Of a stretch of DNA of 64,000 nucleotides, positions 1 through 9,972 are shown one piece after another. The translations under genes and the position numbers were made by a program. The notes under the pieces are model-generated. The model was not told the origin of the DNA, did no database searches, and saw only the letters and a list, made by a program, of their open reading frames with translations. Numbering within the stretch: position 1 is the first letter of the stretch; each line of letters starts with the position of its first letter. The stretch lies in NCBI RefSeq assembly GCF_000754805.1, contig NZ_KN150731.1:4017886-4081885 (forward strand). The letters run 5' to 3'. The stretch comes from Yersinia frederiksenii ATCC 33641. GTDB taxonomy: Bacteria > Pseudomonadota > Gammaproteobacteria > Enterobacterales > Enterobacteriaceae.

Positions 1-20
1 CCTACTGTCATTTCAATCGA

Positions 21-50
21 AAAAGAGCTGCCGCGTGCAGCTTTTTTTAT
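21..50 (+). terminator. Intrinsic terminator of a gene upstream of the window
   Basis: A six-pair stem (AGCTGC at 26-31 with GCAGCT at 37-42) closes a five-base loop and runs into seven T residues. This is the standard Rho-independent layout. It separates an unseen left-hand gene from the operon that begins at 110. Confidence 0.75.
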
Positions 51-74
51 TGCCTTTCTTTGCAGATAACTTTG

Positions 75-103
75 TTGACAAAATGTCATAAAGTGACAAT
101 AAT
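75..103 (+). promoter_or_regulatory. Sigma-70 promoter with overlapping inverted repeats, probable leaderless start
   Basis: A perfect -35 box TTGACA (75-80) and a near-perfect -10 box AATAAT (98-103) are 17 bases apart. The expected start of transcription falls at about 110, which is the A of the ATG of the next gene, and no Shine-Dalgarno sequence lies between, so the message is predicted to be leaderless. The spacer carries TGACA-N3-TGTCA-N5-TGACA (76-98), a set of inverted repeats where a dimeric regulator, perhaps the product of the first gene, could sit and block the promoter. The operator role is inference. Confidence 0.65.
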
Positions 104-109
104 TCATTT

Positions 110-742
110 ATGAAACTTACAGAAGACCAACTCCTGTTACGGGAGAGCAAAAAAATCGTTGAGGCACTGGGTAAAACTTTTGCACCTTTGGTGGAATTTG
201 TTTTGCACGATCTCACGCAACCAGAACATGCCATTGCGGCTATTTCCAACAATTTATCCGGTCGAGAAGTGGGCGAGCCCGCCACTGAGCTGGGTTTAAG
301 CCGCATTGCAGATCCTAACTTTCCCGAGGTTATCCTCAATTATCCGAACCAGTTTCCTGATGGTCGCCCGGCGAAAAGTACCTCAATTGGCCTGAAAAAT
401 AGTCAAGGGGAGTTCATTGGGGCACTGTGTCTCAATATGGATATCTCGCTGTTTTCGGCTGTTAGTGCCAGTTTGTCTCAACTGACACAAACCACGCCAA
501 CCGAGGTGCAGGAATCTCTGGCATCACCGCGCCTTGAGATGCTGCGTACTGAACTGGAGCAGTTTGCTGCTGCCCACAACACCACCCCACGCGCACTGAA
601 CCCGGCACAGCGGCGTGAGATTGTTCGCCAACTGGCACAAGCCGGTCTGATGGATCTGAAAAATGCGCAGACTATTGTTGCCAATAATCTGGGTGTCGCC
701 CGGTCTACGGTCTATACCTATCTCCCGACGGAAGGAAGCTGA
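110..742 (+). CDS. YheO-like PAS/HTH transcriptional regulator
   Basis: A 210-residue protein with the layout of the YheO family: a PAS-like sensor domain in about residues 20-130 and a C-terminal helix-turn-helix around 165-205, ending in a segment like those that read DNA (NNLGVARSTVYTYL). It probably controls the dehydratase and RidA genes that follow, because the next ATG comes two bases after its stop codon. The start at 110 has no ribosome-binding site, but the promoter places the 5' end of the mRNA there and the PAS region begins soon after, so a later start is unlikely. The effector is unknown. I infer a hydroxy-amino acid such as 3-hydroxyaspartate from the neighbours. Confidence 0.8.
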   Translation: MKLTEDQLLLRESKKIVEALGKTFAPLVEFVLHDLTQPEHAIAAISNNLSGREVGEPATELGLSRIADPNFPEVILNYPNQFPDGRPAKSTSIGLKNSQGEFIGALCLNMDISLFSAVSASLSQLTQTTPTEVQESLASPRLEMLRTELEQFAAAHNTTPRALNPAQRREIVRQLAQAGLMDLKNAQTIVANNLGVARSTVYTYLPTEGS

Positions 743-744
743 AG

Positions 745-1716
745 ATGGCCCCATTAGCAATCTGTTATGACGATATTATTCAAGCACATCAGCGACTTGC
801 TGGTTTTGCGCTAAAAACACCGGTTTTGACCTCGTCCACTGCAGATGAGATGACGGGCGCACAGCTGTTTTTTAAATGCGAAAATTTCCAGCATATGGGG
901 GCATTTAAATTTCGCGGAGCCTATAACGCGTTAGTGAAATTATCGCCGGAACAGAAAGCCAAAGGGGTAGTGGCTTTCTCCTCGGGAAATCATGCGCAAG
1001 CTATTGCTTTGTCTGCTCGCAAATTGGGGATCCGCGCCATTATTGTGATGCCTGAAGACGCACCTGCGGCGAAAATTGCCGCCACCCGAGGCTATGGTGG
1101 TGAGGTGGTGCTGTATGACCGCTATCAGGAAGATCGCGAAGCCATTAGCAATAAACTCGCACAGGAACAGGGGCTAACTTTAATCCCACCTTATGACTAT
1201 CCAGATGTGATGGCGGGGCAAGGAACTGCGGCACAAGAGTTATTTGATGAAGTCGGTGAGTTGGATGTACTGCTGGTGCCATTAGGGGGCGGGGGGTTGT
1301 TATCTGGCTGTGCCACGGTTGCCAAGGCGCTTTACCCAAATTGTCAGGTTATTGGTGTAGAACCAGCGGCGGGTAATGATGGTCAACTCAGTTTTCGTAG
1401 TGGCAAAGTTGTTAAAATAGCCACGCCCGCCACTATTGCTGATGGTGCTCAAACCCAAGCGCTGGGCCACTATACCTTCCCGGTCATTCAAGAGCGGGTT
1501 GATAATATTCTGACGGCCACTGATGAGCAGCTTATCTCGGCGATGAAATTTTTCACCAGCCGCATGAAAATCGTGGTTGAACCTACGGGCTGCTTAGGGG
1601 CGGCGGTCGCTTTTGGCGATGAGCTCGATTTGCGCGGCAAACGGGTCGGGGTGATTATTTCGGGTGGTAATGTTGATTTAGCCCGTTTAGCCACTTTTAT
1701 TGGTGAGGCTTGCTGA
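745..1716 (+). CDS. PLP-dependent threonine/hydroxyaspartate-type dehydratase
   Basis: A 323-residue fold-type II PLP enzyme of the serine racemase, threonine dehydratase and threo-3-hydroxyaspartate ammonia-lyase group. The Schiff-base lysine is K55 in the segment AFKFRGAYNA, and the phosphate-binding glycine loop is PLGGGGLLSG near residues 179-188. No regulatory ACT domain follows, unlike biosynthetic IlvA, so it should be catabolic. The family removes water and then ammonia from a beta-hydroxy amino acid, leaving a 2-oxo acid through a reactive enamine. It sits between a PAS regulator and a RidA gene with almost no spacing. Substrate choice among threonine, serine and 3-hydroxyaspartate cannot be settled here. 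Confidence 0.85.
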   Translation: MAPLAICYDDIIQAHQRLAGFALKTPVLTSSTADEMTGAQLFFKCENFQHMGAFKFRGAYNALVKLSPEQKAKGVVAFSSGNHAQAIALSARKLGIRAIIVMPEDAPAAKIAATRGYGGEVVLYDRYQEDREAISNKLAQEQGLTLIPPYDYPDVMAGQGTAAQELFDEVGELDVLLVPLGGGGLLSGCATVAKALYPNCQVIGVEPAAGNDGQLSFRSGKVVKIATPATIADGAQTQALGHYTFPVIQERVDNILTATDEQLISAMKFFTSRMKIVVEPTGCLGAAVAFGDELDLRGKRVGVIISGGNVDLARLATFIGEAC

Positions 1717-2105
1717 TGCCAGAGATGGTGCTGGTTAATGCCACACAGAGCCTGCCTCCGGCGGGCCATTATAGCCATGCAGTTTGTGCGGGCGGAATGG
1801 TTTATCTTTCCGGCCAGTTACCCGTGACCGCACAAGGTGAGGCACTAGCAAATCAGCCTTTTGCTATTCAGGCCCGGCAGGTTTTTACCAATATCGAGAG
1901 GGTGCTGGCTGATTGTGGCTGCAATAAAACCAGTTTGGTCCAGGTGCGGGTCTATTTGTGTGATGTGGCATTATGGCCAGATTTTAATACACTTTATGCA
2001 GACTGGCTGGGGCCACACCAACCGGCACGCTGCGTGGTGCCTGTGCCTGCCTTACATTATGGATTAGCCTTAGAAATTGAAGCTGTGGCTGTGTTACCCA
2101 CTTAG
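1716..2105 (+). CDS. RidA family enamine/imine deaminase
   Basis: About 129 residues of the RidA (YjgF/YER057c/UK114) family. The C-terminal stretch PARCVVPVPALHYGLALEIE holds the arginine and glutamate that shape the active site of the trimer. RidA enzymes hydrolyse the 2-aminoacrylate-type enamines that PLP dehydratases release, protecting other PLP enzymes from damage, which fits the gene directly upstream. The ATG at 1716 shares one base with the TGA of the dehydratase, so translation is coupled. An upstream TTG at 1710 is possible but less likely. This is probably a pathway-specific paralogue rather than the general housekeeping ridA. Confidence 0.85.
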   Translation: MPEMVLVNATQSLPPAGHYSHAVCAGGMVYLSGQLPVTAQGEALANQPFAIQARQVFTNIERVLADCGCNKTSLVQVRVYLCDVALWPDFNTLYADWLGPHQPARCVVPVPALHYGLALEIEAVAVLPT

Positions 2106-2169
2106 TTTTTCAATATAGCGGCATGATCACCGCTACAAATTAGGATAATCTTGAATTCCTCCAATTTGA

Positions 2170-2185
2170 CTGTATACTTATACAG
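2170..2185 (+). promoter_or_regulatory. LexA (SOS) box before dinB
   Basis: CTGTATACTTATACAG is a CTGT-N8-ACAG palindrome matching the enterobacterial LexA box. It lies 19 bases before the dinB ATG and overlaps a TTGACT -35-like element at 2166-2171, so bound LexA would block transcription until the SOS response. Confidence 0.9.
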
Positions 2186-2203
2186 TGGTTAGTTGGGGGG
2201 AAT

Positions 2204-3262
2204 ATGCGAAAAATTATTCATGTCGATATGGACTGCTTTTTTGCAGCAGTCGAAATGCGTGACGATCCCAGCTTGCGTGATATTCCCATTGCGATTGGCG
2301 GGAGCCGGGATCGGCGTGGCGTGATCAGCACGGCGAATTATCCGGCGCGGCGCTATGGTGTGCGCAGTGCGATGCCAACCGCAATGGCGCTGAAACTGTG
2401 CCCACAGCTAAAAGTGATCCCCGGGAGAATGGCAGCCTATAAAGAAGCTTCGCTGCATATCCGCGAGATCTTTGCTCGCTATACTTCTTTGATTGAACCA
2501 CTGTCGCTAGATGAAGCATATCTGGATGTATCTGATTGCCCGGCATGCAGTGGCTCTGCCACCTTAATTGCGCAGGAAATCCGCCAATCTATTGCTGCTG
2601 AACTTAATCTAACGGCCTCTGCCGGAATTGCCCCCATCAAGTTTTTAGCCAAGATAGCCTCTGATTTAAATAAGCCCAATGGTCAGTATGTGATAACCCC
2701 TGACAAGGTTTTGCCTTTTCTGCACGATTTGCCGCTGAGTAAAATTCCGGGGGTGGGCAAAGTTACTGCCAGCAAATTGCAGGAGCTAGGATTGCTAACC
2801 TGTAGTGATGTACAACACTTCTCACAGGCCGAATTATTAAAGCGTTTTGGCAAGTTTGGTCATGTCCTGTGGGAACGCAGCCATGGTATTGATGAACGAG
2901 AGGTTTCCCCAGACCGATTGCGCAAATCTGTGGGTGTCGAGAGAACCTTGGCTGAGGACATTCATGATTGGTCAAGCTGTGAATCCTTGATTGAGCAGTT
3001 ATACACTGAACTGGAAACCCGCTTGCGCAAGGTGAGGCCCGATCTGCATATTGCCCGGCAGGGGGTAAAGCTGAAATTTCATGACTTTCAGCAAACCACA
3101 CAAGAGCATGTTTGGCCGAAACTCAATAAAGACGATTTGCTGCAAGTTGCACGCACGGCATGGAATGAGCGGCGCGCTGGGCGAGGTGTGCGGCTCGTGG
3201 GGCTGCATGTCACTTTGCTCGATCCACAACTTGAACGGCAATTGCTGCTGAGTTGGGAATAG
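2204..3262 (+). CDS. dinB: DNA polymerase IV (Y family)
   Basis: 352 residues, the normal length for DinB. The metal-binding aspartate D8 is in the first motif ([12 protein letters not shown]) and the SLDEAYLDV motif near 101-109 holds the other two catalytic acids. Helix-hairpin-helix and little-finger domains follow. The enzyme copies damaged or misaligned DNA with low fidelity and binds the beta clamp. The LexA box at 2170-2185 and a strong GGGGGG ribosome site fit SOS induction. The gene stands alone between the RidA operon and the convergent pepD. Confidence 0.97.
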   Translation: MRKIIHVDMDCFFAAVEMRDDPSLRDIPIAIGGSRDRRGVISTANYPARRYGVRSAMPTAMALKLCPQLKVIPGRMAAYKEASLHIREIFARYTSLIEPLSLDEAYLDVSDCPACSGSATLIAQEIRQSIAAELNLTASAGIAPIKFLAKIASDLNKPNGQYVITPDKVLPFLHDLPLSKIPGVGKVTASKLQELGLLTCSDVQHFSQAELLKRFGKFGHVLWERSHGIDEREVSPDRLRKSVGVERTLAEDIHDWSSCESLIEQLYTELETRLRKVRPDLHIARQGVKLKFHDFQQTTQEHVWPKLNKDDLLQVARTAWNERRAGRGVRLVGLHVTLLDPQLERQLLLSWE

Positions 3263-3270
3263 CCGCAAAA

Positions 3271-3306
3271 TGAGATAAAAAATGGTGGGTCAGTCAGACC
3301 CACCAT
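3271..3306 (-). terminator. Terminator of pepD (convergent with dinB)
   Basis: A ten-pair stem (ATGGTGGGTC at 3282-3291 with GACCCACCAT at 3297-3306) closes a five-base loop. Read on the minus strand it is followed by six T residues, so it is a good terminator for pepD. It may also stop dinB transcription from the other side, although the plus-strand side lacks a T run. Confidence 0.75.
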
Positions 3307-3359
3307 CATTACCACAGCAAAACTCGAAATAACTCGAGCGGCTGGAACTATGACGAGTA

Positions 3360-4820
3360 TTATTTGCGCTCAGGAATCGCTTTCAGCAGCGCGGTCAGCA
3401 ACTGCCAATATTGACCCACACTCTCAATATGAACTTGTTCATCCGGTGAATGTGGCCCTGTCATGGTTGGCCCAATGGAGACCATATCCATATCTGGATA
3501 AGGTTTTTTGAACAAGCCACATTCCAGACCAGCATGAATTACCATGATATTTGGCGTTTTGTTAAATAACTTCTCGTAGGTTTCCCGTACTAGCGCCATC
3601 ACTGGTGAGCTAGGGTCCGGTTGCCAGCCAGGGTAGCCGCCTTTCGGTGAAGTTTCAGCGCCAGCCAACTGACCAATGGCTGTTAGCATGCTCACTACGT
3701 AATCTTTACCACTGTCGATTAGAGAACGAATCAGGCAAATGATTTCTGCTTCGTTTTCATTCATGGTAACCACACCCACATTCAGTGAAGTCTCAACCAC
3801 ACCTTTCACGGCATCGCTCATGCGGATCACACCGTTTGGTGTCGCATTCAATAATGCCACCAAGCGCTGTTGAGTCTCTTTCGTCAGTGCTTTTGCTTCG
3901 CTGGATACCGGCTCAAGCACCACTGTCAGATTTTTTTCGACGGCGGCTAGCTCGTTTTGCAGTGTTGCCAGATAATCTTGGCTCAAGCTTTTCAACTGAT
4001 CGATTTTATCTGCGGCAATCGCCAGAGTAACAGAACCTTCGCGTGGGATGGCATTACGCAGCGTACCGCCATTCAGATCCAACACTCGCAGGTCTAAACC
4101 TTTGGCTTGTTCAAACAAGAAGCGGGCCAAGAGTTTATTGGCATTGCCTAATCCCAGATGGATATCAGCACCAGAGTGACCGCCTTTCAGGCCTTTAATG
4201 GTCAGTTTCAGTGTCTGGTAACCGGCAGGGATAGCTTCCCGTTTCAGTGCCATGGTGGTGATAAAATCAATGCCACCGGCACATCCCATATAGATTTCAC
4301 CCTCCTGCTCGGAGTCGGTATTGATCAGGATATCGGCTTTTAACCAGTTAGGTTGCAGGCCGAATGCGCCGTCCATACCCGCTTCTTCGGTCATGGTCAG
4401 CAGCACTTCTAACGGGCCGTGCTCGACGCTATCGTCAGACAACACTGCCAGTGCAGAAGCCATACCAATGCCGTTATCAGCTCCTAATGTGGTGCCACGG
4501 GCTTTAACCCATTCACCATCGATATAAGGTTGAATCGGGTCTTTGGTAAAGTCATGTACCGTATCATTATTCTTCTGTGGAACCATATCCAGATGGGCTT
4601 GCAGCGCCACGGGCTTACGATTTTCCATCCCCTTGGTAGCAGGCTTACGCAGCAGGATATTACCGACTTGATCACGCTCGGCATGCAGGCCTTTTTCTTT
4701 GGCCCACGCCATAATATGTTGTGCTAGCGCTTCTTCATGGTAAGACGGATGCGGGATAGAGCAGATTTTTGCGAAAATATCCCACAACGGCTGAGGCGAA
4801 AGTTGAGACAGTTCAGACAC
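3360..4820 (-). CDS. pepD: Aminoacyl-histidine dipeptidase (peptidase D)
   Basis: 486 residues, nearly identical in length and sequence to E. coli PepD, a cytosolic M20-family metallopeptidase that cuts dipeptides such as carnosine (beta-Ala-His). Zinc-binding motifs are visible: QAHLDMV around residues 74-80, TLGADNGIGMA near 112-122, and TEEAGMDGAFG near 143-153. Translation starts at GTG (4818-4820) with GGAG seven bases upstream. The gene is monocistronic, divergent from gpt, and has its own terminator at 3271-3306. Confidence 0.96.
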   Translation of the reverse strand: MSELSQLSPQPLWDIFAKICSIPHPSYHEEALAQHIMAWAKEKGLHAERDQVGNILLRKPATKGMENRKPVALQAHLDMVPQKNNDTVHDFTKDPIQPYIDGEWVKARGTTLGADNGIGMASALAVLSDDSVEHGPLEVLLTMTEEAGMDGAFGLQPNWLKADILINTDSEQEGEIYMGCAGGIDFITTMALKREAIPAGYQTLKLTIKGLKGGHSGADIHLGLGNANKLLARFLFEQAKGLDLRVLDLNGGTLRNAIPREGSVTLAIAADKIDQLKSLSQDYLATLQNELAAVEKNLTVVLEPVSSEAKALTKETQQRLVALLNATPNGVIRMSDAVKGVVETSLNVGVVTMNENEAEIICLIRSLIDSGKDYVVSMLTAIGQLAGAETSPKGGYPGWQPDPSSPVMALVRETYEKLFNKTPNIMVIHAGLECGLFKKPYPDMDMVSIGPTMTGPHSPDEQVHIESVGQYWQLLTALLKAIPERK

Positions 4821-5126
4821 TGTAAGTCTCCTGTAATAGCATTTCTATACCGGCAACTCATCAAGGAGCTGTCAAAGATGCTATTGGGTTGATGACTAAA
4901 GATTTTAGGGGTAATGACAAACCGCCATCATGATGGCGAGATGTGTTGAGAATATCACTTTCATTAGCATTACGCGCGTATCGCCGCACAATTACTGCGC
5001 CTAACCTGATTAATTAGCCAGATAATTGCTGGTTTTTATCCGGCTGGCTCTCTATAATCTCGCGCAACCTTTTTTCCCCTTCTGATACATGGCAAGCCAC
5101 TTCTATACTGGCTGGGATTACACTTT
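4821..5126. other. Divergent pepD/gpt intergenic region
   Basis: About 306 bases between the two divergent starts. The sequence TATAAT at 5053-5058 is a clear -10 candidate for gpt, but no good -35 lies 17 bases before it. The rest is AT-rich and must hold the pepD promoter. I see no gene, repeat or recognisable operator. Confidence 0.5.
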
Positions 5127-5585
5127 ATGAGCGAAAAATACGTCGTTACCTGGGATATGTTGCAAATTCACGCCCGCAAACTGGCACAGCGTTTACTGCC
5201 AGCCGAGCAATGGAAAGGTATCATCGCGGTAAGCCGTGGTGGGTTGGTACCGGCTGGTATTCTGGCGCGTGAGTTGGGTATTCGTTATGTAGACACCGTT
5301 TGCATCTCTAGCTATGACCATGATAATCAACGTGATCTTAAAGTCTTAAAGCGCGCAGAAGGCGACGGTGAAGGCTTTATCGTGATTGATGATCTGGTTG
5401 ATACCGGTGGCACCGCGAAAGCGATTCGTGATATGTATCCGAAAGCACATTTTGTCACTATCTTTGCTAAACCTGCCGGTCGCCCATTAGTTGATGACTA
5501 TGTGGTTGATATCCCTCAGAACACATGGATTGAACAGCCATGGGATATGGCGGTAACTTTCGTTGCCCCACTGAGCAGCAAGTAA
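5127..5585 (+). CDS. gpt: Xanthine-guanine phosphoribosyltransferase
   Basis: 152 residues, matching E. coli Gpt. The PRPP-binding loop is [12 protein letters not shown] at residues 86-97. The enzyme joins xanthine, guanine or hypoxanthine to PRPP to give XMP, GMP or IMP in purine salvage, and works as a tetramer at the inner membrane surface. It lies between pepD and frsA as in E. coli, with an intrinsic terminator directly after it. Confidence 0.97.
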   Translation: MSEKYVVTWDMLQIHARKLAQRLLPAEQWKGIIAVSRGGLVPAGILARELGIRYVDTVCISSYDHDNQRDLKVLKRAEGDGEGFIVIDDLVDTGGTAKAIRDMYPKAHFVTIFAKPAGRPLVDDYVVDIPQNTWIEQPWDMAVTFVAPLSSK

Positions 5586-5602
5586 TCTGACAAGCTTTAG
5601 AG

Positions 5603-5640
5603 CGCCCGATGTAGCTCAATGACACCGGGCGTTTCATTTT
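5603..5640 (+). terminator. Terminator after gpt
   Basis: CGCCCG (5603-5608) pairs with CGGGCG (5626-5631), with an inner TGT/ACA pairing, and a T-rich tail GTTTCATTTT follows. It ends the gpt transcript before frsA. Confidence 0.65.
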
Positions 5641-5717
5641 CCCCGCAGTATGAGTACACTTGACCTCATCTGACCAGCCCTTGACGGGCCCGACGGCTTA
5701 TGGAGGCTATTGTTATC

Positions 5718-6965
5718 ATGGCACAAGCCAACCTTTCTGAAATTCTGTTCAAACCAAAATTCAAGCATCCTGAAACTTCGACTTTAGTGCGGCATGCTCA
5801 TTGTAACCATCCTATGAGTGTTCATTCGGCACTGGATGGCGACACCGCCAGCCACTGGTATCGCATGATCAACCGTTTGATCTGGACTTGGCGTGGTGTC
5901 GATCCGCTGGAAATCGAAGAGGTATTGTCACGTATTGCCTGCTCGAAAGCAGAACACAGTGATAACGAATTACTCGATACCGTAGTGGGCTACCGCAATG
6001 GTAACTGGATTTATGAATGGGCCCAGCAGGGGATGCAATGGCAGAAAAAAGCCATGGAAGAAGCAGATCCCGTGAATGCCGGCCAGTATTGGCTGAATGC
6101 GGCCAATTTATACAGTATTGCTGGTTATCCACACCTAAAAGGTGATGAGTTAGCCGAGCAAGTCGAGGTGTTGTCTAACCGAGCTTATGAAGAGGCTGCT
6201 CATCATCTGCCTTACACCTTGAAAGAGCTGAATTTTACCCTTTCAGATGGCGGTACCCTTGCGGGGTTCCTGCATATGCCGACAGTGGGTAGCGCGCCTT
6301 TCCCGACGGTACTGATATGCGGTGGTTTGGATACATTACAAAGTGATTATCATCGCCTGTTCCGTGATTACCTGGCACCTAAAGGGATCGCCATGTTGAC
6401 CATCGACATGCCATCTGTTGGGGCGTCTTCTCGTTGGAAACTCACTCAGGACACCAGCTTCCTGCATCAGCAGGTGCTACATGCATTGCCGGATATTCCT
6501 TGGGTAGACCATCAACGTGTCAGTGTGTTTGGTTTCCGTTTTGGCGCCAATGTCGCGGTACGATTGGGGTACCTGGAGCCACAACGTGTGCGAGCGGTCG
6601 CTTGCCTCGGGCCGATTGTTCATCATCTTTTGTGTGATGCCAATAGTCAGCGCAAAGTGCCGGATATGTATATGGATGTGATGGCTAGCCGCTTGGGTAT
6701 GGCCGATGCATCAGATGAAATTCTTAAAACAGAAATGAACCGCTACTCGCTGAAAACTCAGGGGTTGCTGGGGCGGCGTTGCCAAACCCCGATGCTGGCC
6801 GGTTTCTGGGAGAATGATCCTTTCAGCCCGAAAGAAGAATCTAAGCTTATCTGCTCTTCTTCTGCTGACGGCAAACTGTTGGCTATAGCATCAACGCCAC
6901 TGTATGACAATTTCCATCGTGCATTATTGCAAACCAGCCAGTGGTTAGAAGATAAAATGCGTTAA
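5718..6965 (+). CDS. frsA: FrsA family alpha/beta-hydrolase-like protein
   Basis: 415 residues from the ATG at 5718, which matches the MTQANLSE start of E. coli FrsA. An in-frame ATG at 5700 lacks a ribosome site and includes the GGAGG (5702-5706) that serves 5718. The C-terminal half is an alpha/beta-hydrolase fold, but the nucleophile elbow reads GFRFG near residue 271 in place of GxSxG, as in other FrsA proteins, so ordinary serine esterase chemistry is doubtful. FrsA binds unphosphorylated EIIA-Glc and was linked to the choice between fermentation and respiration. Its place between gpt and crl is conserved. Confidence 0.93.
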   Translation: MAQANLSEILFKPKFKHPETSTLVRHAHCNHPMSVHSALDGDTASHWYRMINRLIWTWRGVDPLEIEEVLSRIACSKAEHSDNELLDTVVGYRNGNWIYEWAQQGMQWQKKAMEEADPVNAGQYWLNAANLYSIAGYPHLKGDELAEQVEVLSNRAYEEAAHHLPYTLKELNFTLSDGGTLAGFLHMPTVGSAPFPTVLICGGLDTLQSDYHRLFRDYLAPKGIAMLTIDMPSVGASSRWKLTQDTSFLHQQVLHALPDIPWVDHQRVSVFGFRFGANVAVRLGYLEPQRVRAVACLGPIVHHLLCDANSQRKVPDMYMDVMASRLGMADASDEILKTEMNRYSLKTQGLLGRRCQTPMLAGFWENDPFSPKEESKLICSSSADGKLLAIASTPLYDNFHRALLQTSQWLEDKMR

Positions 6966-7024
6966 TGAGTTGCTAATTTTTAACAGTTTGCTAAAAAGGT
7001 GCGTCTACATAAGGAGATTTAAGA

Positions 7025-7426
7025 ATGACGTCAACCAGTGCTCATCCTAAAAGCAAGCTTATGAAACGTTTTGCAGCTTTAGGGCCATACCTGCGTGAAG
7101 GGCAGTGCCAGAACGACCGGTTCTTTTTTGATTGTTTAGCTGTGTGCGTCAATGTGAAGCTTGCTCCAGAGAAGCGTGAGTTCTGGGGATGGTGGATAGA
7201 ACTGGAACCTGCAGCAGACCATTTTACCTATGTTTACCAGCTCGGCCTGTTTAATAAAGATGGCAACTGGAAAGCGGAAAAGATTAAAGACCCTGAAGTA
7301 CAAGAGAAGCTGGAGACCACTTTGCGTGGTTTCCATAAACGCCTTGCCGATATGCTGACGTCGATTGAAATGAGACTGGAGCCCGCGCAGGACTTTAGCG
7401 ACCAACCTGTAAAGCTGTCCGCCTAG
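7025..7426 (+). CDS. crl: Sigma-S-binding factor Crl
   Basis: 133 residues, the exact length of E. coli Crl, with the conserved [10 protein letters not shown] and REFWGWW segments. Crl binds the stationary-phase sigma factor RpoS and favours its joining to core RNA polymerase. In E. coli it raises curli and other RpoS-dependent expression. A strong AAGGAG ribosome site precedes the ATG. In E. coli phoE follows crl, but here proB does. Confidence 0.96.
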   Translation: MTSTSAHPKSKLMKRFAALGPYLREGQCQNDRFFFDCLAVCVNVKLAPEKREFWGWWIELEPAADHFTYVYQLGLFNKDGNWKAEKIKDPEVQEKLETTLRGFHKRLADMLTSIEMRLEPAQDFSDQPVKLSA

Positions 7427-7455
7427 ATATATTGATTAATAAGCCATATAAGAAG

Positions 7456-7493
7456 AGAAATTCCCCTTTAGCACAATAAAAAGGGGAATTTCT
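7456..7493 (+). terminator. Terminator-like hairpin after crl
   Basis: A perfect 14-pair stem (AGAAATTCCCCTTT at 7456-7469 with AAAGGGGAATTTCT at 7480-7493) closes a ten-base loop. It is only 30 bases after the crl stop and separates crl from proBA. The T tract is interrupted. Confidence 0.7.
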
Positions 7494-7578
7494 TATCATG
7501 CCTGTTGGCATAATGCCTCGCGCCTGCTAAAACGATCCCTGAATCATTTCTTTTATTCATCTCAATGGCAGAAAAATT

Positions 7579-8682
7579 ATGAGTGGCAGCCAGACATTGG
7601 TTGTGAAATTGGGGACGAGTGTTCTGACTGGCGGCTCCCGTCGTCTTAACCGTGCCCATATTGTTGAACTGGTGCGCCAATGTGCCCAGCAACACGCAAA
7701 AGGTCATCGTATTGTTATTGTTACCTCCGGGGCCATTGCCGCCGGACGTGAACATTTGGGCTATCCAGAATTACCCGCCACCATCGCCTCGAAGCAGCTA
7801 TTAGCGGCAGTCGGGCAAAGCCGGTTGATCCAGCTTTGGGAACAATTGTTCTCTATCTATGGCATCCATGTCGGGCAGATGCTACTGACGCGCGCTGATT
7901 TAGAAGATCGTGAGCGTTTCTTAAACGCCCGCGACACCATGAATGCTTTGTTAGATAACCGCATTGTTCCGGTTATCAATGAGAATGATGCAGTGGCTAC
8001 TGCTGAAATTAAAGTGGGTGATAACGATAATCTCTCGGCACTGGCGGCAATCCTGGCTGGCGCCGATAAGCTGTTATTACTGACCGACCAGGCGGGCTTA
8101 TACACCGCCGATCCGCGAAATAATCCAGCAGCTGAATTAATCCGTGAAGTACATGGTATTGATGATGCCTTGCGTGCAATTGCGGGTGACAGTGTCTCTG
8201 GCCTTGGTACTGGTGGCATGGCGACCAAATTGCAGGCCGCAGATGTTGCGTGTCGTGCGGGTATTGATGTGGTGATAGCCGCGGGTAGCCAAGTAGGTGT
8301 CATTGCTGATGTGATTGAGGGAACGCCTGTGGGGACTCGATTCCACTCTCTGGAAACACCACTGGAAAACCGCAAACGCTGGATTTTTGGTGCTCCACCT
8401 GCTGGTGAAATTACCGTCGATGATGGTGCGGTTGCCGCCATTATGGAACGAGGTAGTTCGCTGTTGCCAAAAGGCATCCGCGATGTAAAAGGGAATTTCT
8501 CGCGCGGCGAAGTGATCCGTATTCGCAATCTCAGTGGACGTGACCTAGCTCATGGTGTGTCGCGCTACAACAGTGATGCTTTACGCCTGCTGGCGGGGCA
8601 CCATTCGCAACAAATCAGTGAAATCCTCGGATATGAATATGGCCCGGTGGCAGTCCATCGTGACGATATGATTGTCAGCTAA
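7579..8682 (+). CDS. proB: Glutamate 5-kinase
   Basis: 367 residues, the same as E. coli ProB. An amino-acid kinase domain (about 1-260, with [12 protein letters not shown] near the N terminus and NENDAVAT in the middle) is followed by a PUA domain (about 276-367). It phosphorylates glutamate to gamma-glutamyl phosphate, the first and proline-inhibited step of proline synthesis. The ribosome site is weak. proA follows nine bases after the stop, so the two form the usual operon whose products act as a complex. Confidence 0.97.
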   Translation: MSGSQTLVVKLGTSVLTGGSRRLNRAHIVELVRQCAQQHAKGHRIVIVTSGAIAAGREHLGYPELPATIASKQLLAAVGQSRLIQLWEQLFSIYGIHVGQMLLTRADLEDRERFLNARDTMNALLDNRIVPVINENDAVATAEIKVGDNDNLSALAAILAGADKLLLLTDQAGLYTADPRNNPAAELIREVHGIDDALRAIAGDSVSGLGTGGMATKLQAADVACRAGIDVVIAAGSQVGVIADVIEGTPVGTRFHSLETPLENRKRWIFGAPPAGEITVDDGAVAAIMERGSSLLPKGIRDVKGNFSRGEVIRIRNLSGRDLAHGVSRYNSDALRLLAGHHSQQISEILGYEYGPVAVHRDDMIVS

Positions 8683-8691
8683 GGAGCAAGC

Positions 8692-9951
8692 ATGAACATG
8701 TTGGAACAGATGGGGAAAGCCGCAAAACAGGCTTCCTGGCAATTGGCGATGCTGAGCACCGCGAAGAAAAATCAGGCGCTGGCTGTGATGGCCAATCTGC
8801 TGGAGTCTGAAAGTCAGACTATTTTGCAGGCTAACGAACAAGACATGAAGGCTGCGCGTGACACGGGCATGAGTGAAGCGCTGCTTGATCGACTGTTACT
8901 GACTCCCGTACGTCTGGCGGCGATTGCTAATGATGTGCGTCAGGTATGCCGCCTGAATGACCCTGTAGGCCGGGTTATTGATGGGAGTCTGCTCGACAGC
9001 GGCTTAAAATTGGAACGCCGTCGTGTCCCCTTGGGGGTGATAGGTGTTATTTATGAAGCCCGTCCTAATGTAACCATCGATGTGGCTAGCTTATGCCTTA
9101 AGACTGGCAATGCGGTTATTTTGCGGGGGGGTAAAGAGACTCACCACACCAATCAGGCAACAGTGAAAGTGATCCAGCAGGCACTGGAGCAGTGTGGTTT
9201 ACCTGCGGCTGCGGTGCAGGCGATTGAAAGCCCGGATCGCGAGTTGGTCAATCAATTACTGCGGATGGACAACTACGTCGATATGTTGATTCCTCGCGGT
9301 GGGGCTGGTTTACATAAACTGTGCCGCGAACAATCAACAATCCCGGTGATTACCGGCGGTATCGGTGTTTGCCATACTTTTGTTGATGAAAGTGCTGATT
9401 TCGAGAAAGCACTTTTGGTCATCGAGAATGCCAAAATTCAGCGACCAAGTGCCTGTAACTCACTGGAAACACTGCTGGTTCATCAGGCTATTGCCGAACG
9501 TTTCTTGCCGGTATTGAGTGCCAGAATGCACACCTTTGGTGTGACACTGCATGCCAGCCCACAAGCCATGCCGTACTTAGCGGAAGGTAAAGCCAAAGTC
9601 GTGGCAGTAGAAGCGGCAGATTATGATGATGAATGGCTATCGCTGGATCTTAATGTGGATATCGTTGCCGATATCGATACCGCCATTGACCATATCCGCA
9701 CACATGGCACCAGCCATTCTGATGCCATTCTGACCCGCTCACTCAGCAGTGCCGAACATTTTGTCCGCGCGGTTGATTCGTCGGCTGTTTATGTTAATGC
9801 CAGTACGCGTTTCACTGATGGTGGCCAATTTGGTTTGGGCGCAGAAGTGGCTGTGAGTACGCAAAAACTCCATGCTCGCGGCCCAATGGGACTGGATGCA
9901 TTGACGACTTACAAGTGGATTGGCTATGGCGATGATTTAGTCCGCAGCTAG
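8692..9951 (+). CDS. proA: Gamma-glutamyl phosphate reductase
   Basis: 419 residues of the aldehyde dehydrogenase superfamily. The catalytic cysteine is C255 in [13 protein letters not shown]. It reduces gamma-glutamyl phosphate with NADPH to glutamate semialdehyde, the second step to proline. The start at 8692 has AAGGAG five bases upstream. An in-frame ATG at 8698 matches the E. coli start and is the alternative. A terminator follows, but the thrW tRNA that follows proA in E. coli is not here. Confidence 0.97.
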   Translation: MNMLEQMGKAAKQASWQLAMLSTAKKNQALAVMANLLESESQTILQANEQDMKAARDTGMSEALLDRLLLTPVRLAAIANDVRQVCRLNDPVGRVIDGSLLDSGLKLERRRVPLGVIGVIYEARPNVTIDVASLCLKTGNAVILRGGKETHHTNQATVKVIQQALEQCGLPAAAVQAIESPDRELVNQLLRMDNYVDMLIPRGGAGLHKLCREQSTIPVITGGIGVCHTFVDESADFEKALLVIENAKIQRPSACNSLETLLVHQAIAERFLPVLSARMHTFGVTLHASPQAMPYLAEGKAKVVAVEAADYDDEWLSLDLNVDIVADIDTAIDHIRTHGTSHSDAILTRSLSSAEHFVRAVDSSAVYVNASTRFTDGGQFGLGAEVAVSTQKLHARGPMGLDALTTYKWIGYGDDLVRS

Positions 9952-9972
9952 CTATAAAAATAGGCATATTAA

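Noticed and set aside
7857-8528. 223-codon minus-strand open frame inside proB
   Set aside because: It is antisense to a highly conserved gene. Its serine- and arginine-rich translation is typical of a shadow frame.
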